From: Anseranas semipalmata
Lineage: Eukaryota; Chordata; Aves; Anseriformes; Anseranatidae
Direction: 5' to 3'
DNA length: 64,000 bases
Assembly (NCBI GenBank): GCA_013399115.1
Contig: VXAA01005176.1
Coordinates: 603,489-667,488 of the forward strand
Shown one piece after another: positions 13,191-26,400 of the stretch; the first letter of the stretch is position 1, and every line of letters begins with the position of its first letter. The position numbers were made by a program, and so were the translations under genes. The notes beneath the pieces were generated by a model. It saw nothing but the letters and a program-made list of their open reading frames with translations, did no database searches and was not told where the DNA came from.

Positions 13191-16100
13191 AAATCTTTTT
13201 TCATGCATATAAATACATAGCCTGTGTTCAAGGATTATTTTGAATGATGCTTACTTACCAAATAGCTTCACGCCTTTTTATTTAAGGTACATAATTTAGA
13301 GGCAATAAGCAGCAGAAGCTAAATAGTTTTTGACACATTTGCCCCCAGGATTACTAAATTTATTTAGGAATTTTTATTTTCTAACAGGAAAGGTCCACCA
13401 AAGTAGAGTTCAGGTTCAGTCTCAGTTTGTAGTTTCCTTTTAGAAGATTTTGATTAGTCTTCCTCCATAACTTCATTAAATTGCTTAACTTTGATACAGA
13501 ACAGTAAAAGCAAATACAATCTTTCCGTACACATTTTGGACTAGTTTTCCAGGTGTTCAAGCAGCTGAAGAGGGAACAAGAAATGATCCTCTTTATACTG
13601 CTTCACAAAGACATGTCATAATAGCAGTTTTCCCCAGGAGCAAATTAGTTGAAAAAGGGACAAGGTCACAGTTCACATGGGGAGTGTGCATAATGGAGCT
13701 GCTGCCTCAAGGTACACTGAAAAGGCACTTAGAAATCAGGTTTTTATGAGTGCTTTTCTTGTGGTAATATGAATCAGCACTATTTCCTGTACAATACTGT
13801 CACATGAAGCCACAGTTCAGCCACCTCAACTTTGAAGAACAGAGAATTACAGATTCAATGTTTTCTTCATCAAAAGCTCTACTTTGCTGGCCATAATCTT
13901 CTCCTAAGTATATGTAATGCCAGCCTAGCATCTGCAGGAAAGAGCACTCTGCCTTCTATAGACTAAATGCATGTAATTTTTTCTTTTCCTCTATTCACCT
14001 GTCCACAAAAGCTAAGACAGTAAAGACTCTTCCCTGGTAAAATAACCTGTGCATTGCCTTCCTGACACATTTTTGTCTTACTGGCACATTTTGGAAGCAA
14101 ATGGGACCTACTTTCTTCATGTAATACTCTTCCTGAGAAACATCTCAGTATTAACTCAAAATAATATAAAAATAAAAGACCTTACATACATGTATGTGGG
14201 CATAAAGATTTTAACTTGTTGTTGAAAAGCTGGTGGAATGGAATGAGAAACTTTGTGTATGAGAAAGCAAAATCCAATGCAAAAGTTAATGGTCTGAATC
14301 CTTATCATTACCAAAGGGCACCTGGCAGAAGTATCCTCTTCACTCATTACTCTTTGTTTTCATAACAATCTCTAGCAATCACAATTAAAGGTGAAACAGA
14401 AATCAGAGGTTTTGTGAATAATTTGCACAGAAAATTAGATTTCATTATACGCAGATGCTATATGCATTGCTGCTGACAACATGTTTCAATGCTCCTCCAT
14501 ACCATTTCCTTTGACCTCCACCTGCCCTCCCAGGGACAGTCCTGAAGTCCTGCTATTACTATACTCTCCTTCTTAAACATCCATACTTCCCACCACTCAT
14601 CACTTCAACCTCCTCCACAGTTTCTTCTTCCAGTCACGGTGACCTTTTTTTTTTTACTCTCTGAGAGAGGAGGTGCATTCCTCAGCATACCTTTATGCTT
14701 GATTAACGACAACATGCTAAAATCCTGCAACCTTATATTAGTCATTTCAGCATGCATTTAGCTAGCCTCACACCAAAAATATCTCTTCCCGCCCCCTTGA
14801 TATTGTCAGTTATGTCTTCTCTTTTTGTCAGTACTTACAATGTCACTTTTTTGACAATACTTACATGTATTGTCTCCATTCGTTTTGTATGTGGAAACTG
14901 CGGAGGTATCTATAACACTCAGGCAATTAATGAAATGCACGTCATTAAAACACATACATTTGTTTACTTGTTATCTCATTACACATAGCTCATTCTTATC
15001 CTTTTCCAGACAGAATGGGATTCACAATATATGGCATGAAAACTTGCAGGATACTTAGTTTGCAAAATCTGCTTTGAAGATTGAGAAAAATAAAGCTCAT
15101 CCTTTTAGGGTCTAACACATGATCATGTTCACCATTCACATGGTGAATGTAAATGTTTGGGAAAGAATCAAACTACTCACCCATTCCACTGTTTTTAGAA
15201 GGAAAGCAATTTTTTTCCATGTTCTCAATGATCTTGAACTGAAAACAAAAACGGACTGTTTTTCTGCAGTGGTATTGTGCATTCATTTTGATTGTCCAAC
15301 ACTTTATATCTCTTATCAGCTGTCCAATGCACTATGTACAAATGCTGAAACATTAAAACATCATGCCATCTCAAGTGTATTAATCTCAATCAGGTTTAAA
15401 AGACCTCTCTAAGTTATAAGTCCACACAGAACAGTAAATTCTTAATACTGACACCTGAAATTATCTCATTATACATTTCAAAATGTATGAAGAAATATTT
15501 TTAATGTAAATTATATCACTAAGTCTTACATCAGTGATCCAAGAGGCTCTAGAAAGGATTGATTGCTCCACGGTTAAGCCATCTACAGTTTTCTTCCTTC
15601 TCTCAAATTTCCTGAAGTTTAAGGGAGAAAGACTAAAAGAAACTGACTAAATAAACAACAAATTAAATCCTTCCAAATCCCTTGAGTAGACTAAGTAGAT
15701 ATCTCACAGTATACGATACATGTGACGAGAAGGGTACTGACTTTTGTGCTGGAAGTTACTGATTTTTTTTATTATTATTTTTTTTAAGATAAGTCCTAAG
15801 GCTGTTCCTGGAAGATTATCATTAATGATTTTAATGATATCCCATTCCAATAATTTCCCTTTCAACACAAGCTACTGCTGTCTCTAACTCTATCCATAGT
15901 AAAGTTCTTGCCATAACTTTTTTCTCCGGGTTAACTATTAATTCATCGTATAGTTACCAAACCAAAGACTTGGCTAAGGTCAGAATAAATGGGCTCTACA
16001 GCACTTTATTTAGTAAACTAGCCACTGTTAAAGAACGATTTCATGTGTAGGGGGAACACAAACATTTTCTACACTGATGTAGAATTTTAACTCACTTTCC

Positions 16101-16751
16101 CTTTACCATAAAAAGCTGTAAAGCTTTGCATTCTTTTGAGGTCAGGCTTACAAAACAGCAGCTGCCTGGACCATGCTTTCCCCTTCTTGTAAATAGGAGA
16201 ATTAATTCTTTTCATTAAAAATTCTTGTTACAACATCTATCATTCCATGTTATCGTTGTCTAGGCCTTCAAACCTGTTTTAGATCTATGCTGGATACAGT
16301 TGCCATATTCTTTTTCCATTTACCATCCTACTTTAGCTAATAGTCAATATTATTGTTCTATTAAAATTTTTTATTTAGGCATCTTTAACCTCTCTCGTTG
16401 TTACAAAGGCTTTATTGCTTCTTTCCTGCTTCTTTTAATAGATAAGTTAACTTTGGTACTTGTTACACATTGCTTTTCTAGCTTGACTTTTAGCAGTTCC
16501 CTCTGAACCACACAACTTTCTTTGGCCAGTCCCTTTCTTTACCCATTCTTATGTTTTCTATTTGCTTCTACTGTTCTTTTAGTTTACCTACTTGTGATTT
16601 GTAGCGCTTGCCCTGGATTTGGGAGTTTTACTCTTTTGACTGAAATTTCATTAAAAACTCCTCCATCTTTGAACCTCTGACAAACTCAGTTCAGGTGGCT
16701 TCCTTAAGTAGGTCTTCTGATAGATTGCCTCTTTGAAACTGAAAAGTTTAA

Positions 16752-16756
16752 GACCT
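16752..16756. repeat. Left target-site duplication of the solo LTR
   Basis: GACCT immediately 5' of the LTR is repeated exactly at 17328-17332, immediately after its terminal CA. Confidence 0.9.
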
Positions 16757-17327
16757 TGTGGGTTAACCCAGTAGGCAGCTCCCTCTCCGCCCTCCCAGTG
16801 GGACAGAGGAGAGAATGGGAAAGGCAAAAGTGAGAAAATTTGTGGGTTGAGATTAAGGCAGTTTTACAGGTAAAGCAAAGGTGTACTCGCAAGCAAAGCA
16901 AAATAAGGAAATCATTCTCTGCTTCCCATCAGCAGGCAGATGCTCAGCCATTTCCAGGAAAGCAGGGTTTCATCAAGCGTAACCATTGCTTGGGAAGATA
17001 CACACCATGACTCCAAACATTCCCCTCCTTATCTCCCTCTTTCCCCCAACTTTTACTGCCGAGCATGACATCATATGGTATGCGATATCCCTTTTGTCAC
17101 TTGCTGTCAGCTGTCCTGGCTGTGTCCCCTCACAGATTCTGTGCACCCCCAGCCTCCTCACTGTCAGTGCAGCATGAGAAACAGAGAATGCCTTGCTGCT
17201 GTGCAAGCACTATTCACCAATAAAAACATCAGTTTGTTATCAACACTGTTTTGGTCACAAATCCAAAACATAGCACCATATGATCTACCGTGAAGGCAAT
17301 TAACTAATCCCAACCAGACCCAGTACA
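16757..17327 (+). mobile_element. Avian endogenous retrovirus solo LTR (ERVL-like)
   Basis: The 571-bp element starts TGTGGGTTAACCCA and ends CCCAGTACA, so it has TG...CA termini. It is flanked on both sides by GACCT (16752-16756 and 17328-17332), a perfect 5-bp target-site duplication; that length is typical of ERVL-class integrases. The body matches a widespread avian LTR by several blocks, including GTGGGACAGAGGAGAGAATG, CAGGAAAGCAGGGTTTCATC, GTCAGCTGTCCTGGCTGTGT and CACAAATCCAAAACATAGCA. A poly(A) signal AATAAA lies at 17219-17224. No internal viral sequence is present on either side, so this is a solo LTR left by LTR-LTR recombination. The short ORFs inside it are not viral genes. The family name is inferred from memory. 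Confidence 0.92.
17219..17224 (+). promoter_or_regulatory. LTR polyadenylation signal AATAAA
   Basis: A canonical hexamer in the distal part of the LTR, about 100 bp from its 3' end, in the position expected for the R region of this LTR type. Confidence 0.65.
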
Positions 17328-17701
17328 GACCTGTTTTTTTCTCACACAATGTATTCTAAACTAAATCAACATGATTTTCCCTTTGAATTCTTATTATGCA
17401 AGTAGCATTTCTAGTCTATCTTTGTTACATCATCAAAACCCTTTATTATCTTAATTGGCTATGGATAAAAACATGCAGCATTACGCAGACATCAAACTAC
17501 TGTAAGATTAATAGTTTGCTAGCTGTAATCATTTTTTCCTAACAAATAGAGTCCACCATAGGTTTCTACAGAAGAATAGCAACTTCTTTTCTTTTTGAAG
17601 AACTTCCTAAGAAATAAAATCATATGCAAAGTTACATTTTCAAAATTTCTTTCAGAAATGAATGCCACAAAGGAGAAGCCCAACTCAAGGAGTATTAAAG
17701 C

Positions 17702-17758
17702 TTACACACACACACACTCACAAATATATATACACACATACAGATATATATTTTTTTC
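17702..17758. repeat. (CA)n/(TA)n compound microsatellite
   Basis: CA units pass into TATA and mixed ACAC/ATAT units and end in a T run. Confidence 0.9.
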
Positions 17759-18408
17759 AGGAGTAATGAATCACTCCTGTTATAACTGGTGGGAAACAGT
17801 GGATCACCAGAACTCTGAAAATGAAATCATTTGTGGTGTTCTGAGTATACATATAAACACAGATTATAAACAAATTTGGAAGGATGCTGAAAAGCTTTCA
17901 AAAGAGTATTTGTTATTGCTGACATTTACGAAGAACTTGGTCATTACTTCATCCATTTTAGAAGGATCTCTCTCATAACTGGGAATCTCAGTACTGCTGG
18001 GAATTCAAAGACAGCTGCAGTGTTTTTATGGTTAACGGCATAGTTTCAGGAGGCTCTGGTGGAAATTATTAAGTCTACTGTTCGCATAATTTTTAAAAAA
18101 TCTCCATTTACCTACTGTTGCTAAGCAAGTTACCTGTGATACCATGAGCAGGATACACTGAGACTGTGCAGGAGGTGGGTACCTAAACACATTCCATTTT
18201 GAAGTCCACCTTGGGTCAGAGGGTTGGAGCAGAGACCACCACTGGTTTCCAGTCCATGGAACATATAGCCTTAAAGGCAAAGGGAGGAAAAACGGATACA
18301 AAAAGCATCACGTGAACCCAGATTTTACCAGGCTGCAAAGTCACAATATGGCAATTTCATTCTTGATTTCTCTTTCCTTCTGAAACTGTGATGTTACAGT
18401 CTTTAAAA

Positions 18409-18423
18409 NNNNNNNNNNNNNNN
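18409..18423. other. Assembly gap (15 N)
   Basis: Fifteen undetermined bases are followed directly by an A run and GAA units (18424-18443). A slippage-prone A/GAA microsatellite probably broke the assembly here, and its true length is unknown. Confidence 0.98.
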
Positions 18424-19276
18424 AAAAAAAAAGAAGAAGAAGAATACAGGGACTCCGTAATAAGTATGAAGTCTAACTAACAGCTTTAAATGGATATATA
18501 TAAAAAAAAAAGCTATGTAGGCATCAGCATGAAAAATAAAGATTCTTTGATGTGTGTCATCTTTTCATTTTAGCAATTAAAATGGCTTTTGAAGCTCTTT
18601 GGCATTTAATTTAAGCCTATAGAGTATAAAATTATGCCTTCCCTTGCAGATAGTCCCATATTTAGCACAAACAAGGTCATAAGGAGCAACAGGCTTAGAA
18701 AAAATAGTAACGTAAGTTTTCAAATATCTAAACTTAATTCCCTTTATTTAGGAACTTGCCAAAACTATGACATATAATTGTCCTTTTTTTTTTTTTCCTA
18801 GCTGCATAAACAGGTCTTGCTTGGTGCTTGTTAACATCTTTTTACATAAACACAAACTGAAAGAGTAACTCTATTTTTGTATATAAAAACACAAACAGGA
18901 ACTCCATATTCTATCTAATAGAAGCTGTCTAATATGTTGTCTGAAGGACTCCCCACCAGAAACATGTTTTCCTATTAAAAATATTGTGTTCCATCCTTAT
19001 TAGTAAGTATTTTGACATCTGCATAGTCAAATGACATTATGCATGTCTTAAATACGAGACAACTCAGAACGCATGGTGTTAAATTTTTCATTTGAGCATG
19101 CCAATTTAGAGGAAAGCGGACTTTAAATGATCTGCCATTTCAAAATCATTACATTATTTTACAAAGTTACATCCAGAATTACCTGCATGTATCATATGAA
19201 ATAGCAAATGTAATTATTCCAGTTGTATATAATAATCTTCAGTAGCATTCTCTAGTAAAACTTTCAAAGTCTAGTC

Positions 19277-19319
19277 TATTATATCACTAGATATAATAAC
19301 AGTCAGAATGCATTCTGAC
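19277..19319. repeat. Two adjacent perfect palindromes
   Basis: TATTATATC (19277-19285) and GATATAATA (19290-19298) form a 9-bp stem with an ACTA loop. Three bases later GTCAGAATGCATTCTGAC (19302-19319) is a perfect 18-bp palindrome with no spacer. No transposon or known site was recognised. Confidence 0.9.
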
Positions 19320-19411
19320 AGCAAATAGTATGCATCTATTAGCTATCACTGCTAACTAATGTTTTCTATCATTTCCTTTTCATAGAAAGTTATGTGTTGT
19401 AAACTGCATGC

Positions 19412-19427
19412 AAAAAAAAAAAAAAAA
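19412..19427. repeat. A homopolymer
   Basis: A 16-base A run without an upstream poly(A) signal. Confidence 0.9.
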
Positions 19428-19521
19428 CACTTATCTTTGTATCCTAGTTACATACAGAATGAGATTTTCAATAGGAGAAAAAATACATCATGAAAGTATA
19501 CTATTTTTAAATCTCTCTCTG

Positions 19522-19541
19522 TCACACACACACACACACAA
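19522..19541. repeat. (CA)n microsatellite
   Basis: About nine CA units preceded by a short CT run. Confidence 0.9.
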
Positions 19542-22500
19542 ATCAACTTCCTACTTTGCTTCCTAACTACTTTACTATACAGCACTGTATTTTAACAGTG
19601 GTAGCAGGAATGTACTAAATCAGATTTAGCTAACAGGTGCTCTCCAGGCTGTGGACAATTACATCATAAAAATGTATTACAGTGCTCACTCTTGGGAGTA
19701 AAGATTTTTGCTATAATAGTGAAATGTATTATATGAAGTGGAATTTCTAATGGACTTCAACAGAACTGGTGGCTTGAATGCATAGTGATATATCAGGGGT
19801 AGCGCCACAGAAGAAAACCTCATAGGAAGAAGATAATTTACTTAGTAGAAACACTTATGCTTCCCACTGCATACATTTACAACAATAAATCAATTGGACA
19901 ACATGTTTCCAGTTTGCATTTGCACTAAGCATTTTTAACTGTTAACATTGTGGATTTTTTTTTCCATTATGTAGTTTCATTATCCATTCATGCTTCTGAA
20001 AAATGAGAAAATGGAGGAATACACAAAGCTGGCAGATTTAAATGGCTCTTAGAGAAGTACTTCAGCATCAAAAATGATCAAGACCAAATTGTTTACACAA
20101 CCTTTGCTCTCACCACCTTCACTAACAAACAGTATTAATAAGTGAGGCATGTAAAACCACTTAAGCTTAATTCTGTAAAGGAGGGGAAAAAATTCCTTGC
20201 AAATTCATATTTGAGCTTCTTTTTAGCCAAGTTACCCTGTTAAGGAACACAGAGACTGAATTTTGTTTTAGTTTTTAATCCAAATCTTTGTAAATGAATA
20301 AAATAACACTTTGAGGAGATCAGTAGCTTTAGTACCCTTGTTGAGATTTACTCTTTTCAGAAAGAATTTTAAATACCTAAACATTTTTTTATATTCTCTG
20401 CTTTTAACTAAAGTAATTCATTTTAGCAGGCATAATTGCCTATTTCCTTGCTTTTCAATTATGCCATACTTAGTACATAACTGCATTAATTCTTAATATT
20501 GCACTGATCTTAAAATTAGGTCTTGTGTCAAAATGTGATTCAAAACTATCTTCTCAACAGGTCTCAGTGGAGTATTTCCTCTGTACAACTGTTACTACAG
20601 CTAAGGTCTAGTCTCCCATGTCCCTCTTTAATCCTTTGCTTATTGCATACACTTTCTATCAATTTTATAGCACACTTATATCTTACCGTGTCCATTGTGT
20701 TTTATTCGTTCACAATTCTTTATTCCATATAATGTTTTTCTGTCACATTGGACTGTGAGAATTGTCTGGGCTTCCAATATTTTGATTTGTTGCTGCCTGG
20801 TACTGAGTCCAATAAGTCACTTCAGGAGGTCTAATATACATGGTTGCCAGTAATGAACAAGTTATCACCCATACTTTTAATTATGCTGTAAAAATACAAA
20901 TGAGCAGATAAAAAACTGTTCATCAATATGAAGGACCTAGCAATGTTCTTTTTGATTTTACAGCAGGTTTTTCACAAATATTCACTTATGCCCCATGGTA
21001 AGTGAGTTAAAGCAAATTAAGTGGTTTCATTTTCCAAGTGTTTACCAAGATTTACACAACTTTGTGTAATACAGAAGACAATATCTCATTTTTAGAAATA
21101 TAATCTAAAGGTTAGATATAATCTCACACTACAATGCAAACAGCAAACCAGAAATCCTCATACTTCTAAGCATGATCTACATCTCAACAGAGAAGATGTC
21201 AGTAGAAACATTAAGACTCTTCTCCTCAGTCACAGAACATCTATTTGGCATTTGGCACATACTATCAGGTTAAATAATTTTACAAAAAAAAAAAAAGTAA
21301 AAGTAGTTTAATGCAAAATGGCAGCTAGAAACCAAGGGAGAACATCAACCCAATACGACAGTATCCTCAGCCTAGCACCCTCACTCCTGATAGATTCATT
21401 TTAACCAGACTGATTTTAAAGCTATCTCATTAAAAGACATCATTGAGGGTTACTTTCAATTATGTGCAGATAATTCTTGTCTGTTTGTATCAAAATCTGG
21501 TTATTTTTCTATGTTTGTCTCCTATCTGTGTATTTATAGTAAGCTCCACCTGGCTTGAGGCTCTCTTATCATCAGTCCTCTCCAGCTACGCAGCTCGTAC
21601 GCAGCAGGAGAAATCCACAACTTGAACGAAATGATCACTTACAGCTTGCTTTTGTTCAGGAGTTGCTCAAGCATCTAACAGCTACAATGAGCTGGAGCTT
21701 CCTGCTTCAGCTGACGTTTTCGCAAGTGCTTTTCCTGAAACGGCACAATCATAGTTTTTCAGGCAAGACTTGAATCCCCAAAGGGTTATCTTGATTTATA
21801 AGCCATTTATCCCCATGTAATAGTTTGCACTGTTCCAACTATCTCTTGATTAGTCAATGAGAGGCACATTCAAAAAAAAATTGCCTTAGTGTGCTTCAGG
21901 AGTCTTGTTTTGCAGAATTTATTTACTTGATTTTATTGCCTGGATAAGAATCGCAGCATACCAGTTTGTAGAGAAATCTCAAATTTAAAAATCTGTGTCT
22001 GCTGGGTAGGTGGCAACACAGATGTTGCTACTTCAGTACAGAGCTAGCAGTTCGGTTATCTAATCTGTGCATAATATTTATTTCCTAAAAATAGCTCTTA
22101 TAGCAGTAAAAAACTGCATTAACATCACCAAATTATGTTGATTAGCAGCAATTGAAAACCTGTCCAGTCATTTGGAGAGGAGTGAACCAGTGGTCACAAG
22201 AACATTTCAAGCAAAACACAAAGGTGTTATAAACAGGAGAAAAACACCACAGCATTCTGCAAAACAATGTTACGGTATTTTACGTACTTTTGTATCTTCC
22301 TATGACTTCACTACTTTTACCATTACTCTATTCATTACCTTTATTAGCAAATTTCAATTCCTTATCACTATTTAATGCTCACCATAATAAAAAAGTAATT
22401 TCAAGAAGAGAATAAAGATAGAAAATATCAGAGTTACAGAAAACTGAAAACATTGTCAGAAAAGAAGCTGTTACAGAGTTTTAATTACATTTTTTTTATG

Positions 22501-23025
22501 CTGCTTTTTCTATAACAGCTCGAGTCTTCTTGTGAGAGCTGAATATTTTTTCTGATGAAGTATTGACTGTCTTAATGTTATTAAGTAGTGAGTATGCTTT
22601 TCATTTCTACTTACTATGTTTCATGCAGTCACACGCTAAAAATCTTATTAGTTGGCACAAATTAAGAAAGGTCACTTCTATGGATGGGGACACTCCTTTG
22701 CTGTCCCTATGAGTTTCTGGAAAGGGGAAGGCATCATTCAGCTGGAATTCTTAAATGCATATAAATGACTCTTCCGGACTTTTTTCTTTTTTGAAGTGAA
22801 AAGGCACGTTTCAGAAATGATATTTTTTAACACGCTTTTCAAGTGCTCAGAGGGTTCTAAATCCTATATTCAGTTCACACTGGGATACTTCATGTTTTGC
22901 AGGAAGCATAGAATCACTTTCTTGACAAAGTATGGCTACATCTATTTCACAACACTTTACATAACATGTATTAATTTTAATGTTTTAGCAATTGTCCAAG
23001 TTGGGTATCCATAATTTCTGTATTT

Positions 23026-23462
23026 CATAGAATCATAGAGTCATTTAGGTTGGAAGAGACCTCTAAGATCATCAAGTCCAACCTACAACCTAGTGCTACT
23101 AAGTCCACCATTAAACCATATCTCTAAGCTCTACATCTAAGCGTCTTTTGAATACCCCCAGGGATGGTGAGTCAACCACTTCCCTGGGCAGCCTGTTCCA
23201 ATGCCTCACAACCCTTTCAGTGAAGAAATTTTTCCTAATATCTAACCTAAACCTCCCCTGGTGCAACATAAGCCCATTTGCTCTTGTCCTATCACCTGGC
23301 TCTTGGGAGAAGAGACCAATCCCCACCTCACTACAGCCTCCTTTAAGGTAACTGTAGAGAGCGATAAGGTCGCCCCTGAGCCTCCTCTTCTCCAGGCTAA
23401 ACAACCCCAGCTCCCTCAGCCGCTCCTCGTAGGACTTGTTCTCTAGACCCCTCCCCAGCTCC
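23026..23462 (-). mobile_element. CR1 LINE 3' fragment, antisense, best preserved copy
   Basis: The element opens on the plus strand with the inverted 3' terminus CATAGAATCATAGAGTCATT, then a GGTTGGAAGAGACCTCTAAG block, so it runs on the minus strand. It comprises the 3' UTR and the C-terminal end of ORF2 and is 5'-truncated near 23462. It is clearly younger than the other CR1 pieces because its reading frame is unbroken. Flanking target duplications were not seen, as is usual for CR1. Confidence 0.97.
23111..23461 (-). pseudogene. CR1 ORF2 C-terminal fragment (frame intact)
   Basis: This is the end of the CR1 reverse transcriptase ORF, downstream of the catalytic palm. Recognisable blocks are [36 protein letters not shown] and [10 protein letters not shown], followed by a stop at 23111-23113. 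The methionine-initiated part is 97 codons, and the frame stays open upstream to the truncation. It lacks the endonuclease and the polymerase catalytic motifs, so it cannot function. The intact frame indicates recent insertion rather than selection. Confidence 0.9.
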
Positions 23463-26400
23463 CATATTTACCCACATTTGTTCAATATCTACTTCCTCTA
23501 GTGGAAATAGTTTCCACCTGTTTTGTCTTGAAAAGCTCATTAGTGATTTATTTATTAATCTTTAAGTCATAAGTCCTAACTGCATTTCAGTTTCTTTCTA
23601 TGCTCAAGTTTCCTTAGGTCATTTTAAGACAAACCATGTTGTATAGGTTTTGTATATGGGCAATAGGCCTAATACTACTGACACTGAAAATTAATGAAAA
23701 AAATTATAACATTTAACAGTTAGTAACAACTTCATCATTTAAAAATTCAACTAGCAAAGGGTTTGAAGGACTGACTGTTCTCATGAGAGACATACATCCC
23801 AGAAAACCCTAGGAAAGTTCAAAATAAAAACTAGATTTTTTTTACTGGTAATATGTACACATGACTGAACAAAGAATGATTGCTCTTACTGTATGCATGA
23901 TGATACCACATACTTGCCACATCCATTCATTCTACCATACTCAAGAGGTGTTAGATCCTTTCTTGTGGTCCAGAAAATCAAGGGAAATCTGTGCCCTTTA
24001 CGCACTGTACTCTTCTGCTGGAGCTGAAACTCAACACCAGATGGCATCTAAAGGTCACACAGTGGTCTGCAGACCAAAAATAGAAAATTAAATTTTACTT
24101 TGAAAAAAGATGATTATACAAAAAGTCATTGAGTGGAGTCAGCTATGTACAAACTAACTTTTAAGAGATCTTACTGAAAGCAAACTATGTCTGTACAATG
24201 TATACATTCTGGGGAAAAAAAAAAAAAAGAAGAAGAAAAGCAAATTGTAAGCACTTGTAATATTAAGAAAATTCCAAAATTTTTTAGAAAAGCTAAAGCA
24301 CATGAAGGACATTCATTATAGTGTGCTTGCTGACCTCATTGCATTTGTTCTCTTGACAATGCCAACAAGAACAGGAACTGAGAATGAATAGAAAACAGTG
24401 CTGGATTTAGCCTGATGTCTCCAGTGTGTTGCAAAATACACACGCATTCACAAGAAAACATATTAAAAGACACTTCTCAAAAATAAAATACAATTTTGAA
24501 AAAAAGAATAAATAAGTAAATAAATGTTAGATCAGAATAGGATTGGCAGCCGTTCTACAGCTGTTCTCCAGTGCCACTATACAAACATATATAGTCTATG
24601 CAGAATGTCTTGAAAGCTTCTAAATATGGTTTCTACTACGTTAATACTTTACAGATCTTCCAGAGAAAACAAATACTGCTGTCTCCAATGGTTAAAATCT
24701 AATACTCAAGTCAGGTTTCACAGCAGTGAAAAAGTAGCAGCCTCTTAAGTACGCACAACTACCACTATAAAAGTTAAATATAAGTTAAAATCAATACCAA
24801 GTATTACACTTGGAAGCAAATGAAGCACTGGAAGCAAATTAAGTTTATGGAGTTCTAATTCACCATGCAATAAGCTCTGCAGAAAGTATGTTAGTGCCCA
24901 GCCTGGAGGTGACAAAGATAGAGTTGATTTTAGTGAAGTCTATATTCGAGACAAATGGTCAAGACTCTCTGGAGACTCAAAGATGAAAGGCTGGGCACTT
25001 GGCCACTACTCCTTCTGTTCAGACAGCTACAAAGATCTCCCTAAGAGGAGACGTAAAAAGATAAATGTTACCTCCATCCTTTTACCCAACAACCATGGAC
25101 ATAATCTTTCAAAATTTGATCAGTAAAATCAATGTGTCAGAAAAATATTCACACAGTATTCCCACAAAAATATGGGAAACATTTCTTGCCTGCTTAAGAT
25201 GATCTCCTAAGGAGTTTGGTCTCTTAAGATCTGCAACTTTGGGCCAGCCTCTACCTCAGGATCAAGCCTCCCCTGTCTTTCCAGACCTATTCCACAGAGA
25301 GAAAACAACATACAGCAAGACAAAATTACTTTTTGTTCATTTCCTTTGCCAAGATTGGAAACAGAGTACTTGCCCAAAGGAATCACTTCATGGGTAAGTT
25401 GGAAGAAGCCCATACAAAACACACTAATATAGTTTGAACTTATGGTCCCATATGTGGCTACTTAGATGGTTTTTACTAGAAAGGTAGCATAAATGAAATC
25501 AGACTCAAGTTTTAAAAGAAAAAAAAAAAAGGTAACTAGAAACTAGAGTTTATGGTAACAAAAAGTTTAAGCAATTTGGTGTCCACCAGTTTTCTAGGAA
25601 AAAGTAATTAGCACGCCCTTAACATTCTACATATATCAGTGTGTGCAATTCCGTCTACCAGTCAGCAATTTCAGTGCAAGGGGAATAAAGATAGGGTTGT
25701 TTTGATCTCTGCTGTTGAATTTCTGCTGTCTGCCTCCATCATACTTTCTACAGAAGAACTAATGAAAAGGAACAGAAACTCCATCCTGAGTTAGCTATGA
25801 TTCTCCATTTATTTTTTGAGTTTAGGGACAAGCCATGGGATGAAACTTCTGTCACATTCAAGCATCAGGATTTGAATGGCTGTTTAAATTGAACAGAATT
25901 TCCTATGTTATTTTTTTCCTATTTTTTTTTTTTTTCTTTTCTTCCCCTAATACATATAATGGAAATATAGGAAGAGAGCATCATAATCTAAGGACTGATT
26001 TTTATTTATTTTGGCATGTAATCTTAATATGTCATTTAACTGCCAAGGGAAAAAACATTCTTACTGGGGACTATGTTCAGTTCTACAGCTGTTACAGGCG
26101 CACGCAAGGTGTTATCTCAGCATGCGAGCACAAGGAATTTCAGTCATTTAAAAACACCCAGTCAGCATGATTAAGTTGTTGCATTAAAAGCTACAAAAGC
26201 CCTCGTGTTTCAAACTGTTAATAACATACTAGAGAGTTGAGGCTATGAAAAGCAATACACACGAAGTCAAACAGCCTGGATAATGGCGAAGAGGAAGCTA
26301 ACACATAAATAAATTACTTGGGCAGGCAAAGAACAAATCCGCAGAGAGAGGTGGTAACATATTGTCAGAAGACAGCTTCAGGCAAAATAGGTGAAAATCA

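Larger units (their letters stand above)
11463..16756. other. Unique DNA, no gene recognised
   Basis: Overlapping short open frames at about 11630-12016 and elsewhere have no recognisable products. A slightly GC-richer patch occurs at about 12090-12240. A run of degenerate AAATTATTCA-like motifs lies at 12919-13032 and a small hairpin at 13173-13190. The part from 16300 to 16690 is pyrimidine-rich and could be an unclassified old repeat. Confidence 0.5.
17333..23025. other. Unique DNA with microsatellites and an assembly gap
   Basis: No gene was recognised. The 127-codon frame at 17595-17978 runs through a (CA)n/(TA)n tract and resembles no protein. Simple repeats, the N gap and a palindrome pair are listed separately. 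A strong-looking acceptor at about 18800 has no convincing coding frame behind it. Confidence 0.55.

Noticed and set aside
17595..17978. 127-codon plus-strand ORF
   Set aside because: It runs through a CA/TA microsatellite coding for T, H, Y and I repeats; no family resemblance and no splice context.
18781..18802. Strong pyrimidine tract plus CCTAG acceptor-like site
   Set aside because: No coding frame or donor follows; similar matches recur throughout the T-rich sequence.
21543..21773. Slightly CpG-containing segment with overlapping short frames
   Set aside because: It looks somewhat unlike its surroundings but has neither splice sites, promoter elements nor repeat identity that I can defend.
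24821..25127. About 100 open codons without ATG, partly coding-like
   Set aside because: No plausible donor, an unconvincing acceptor and no recognisable family; retained only as a note.
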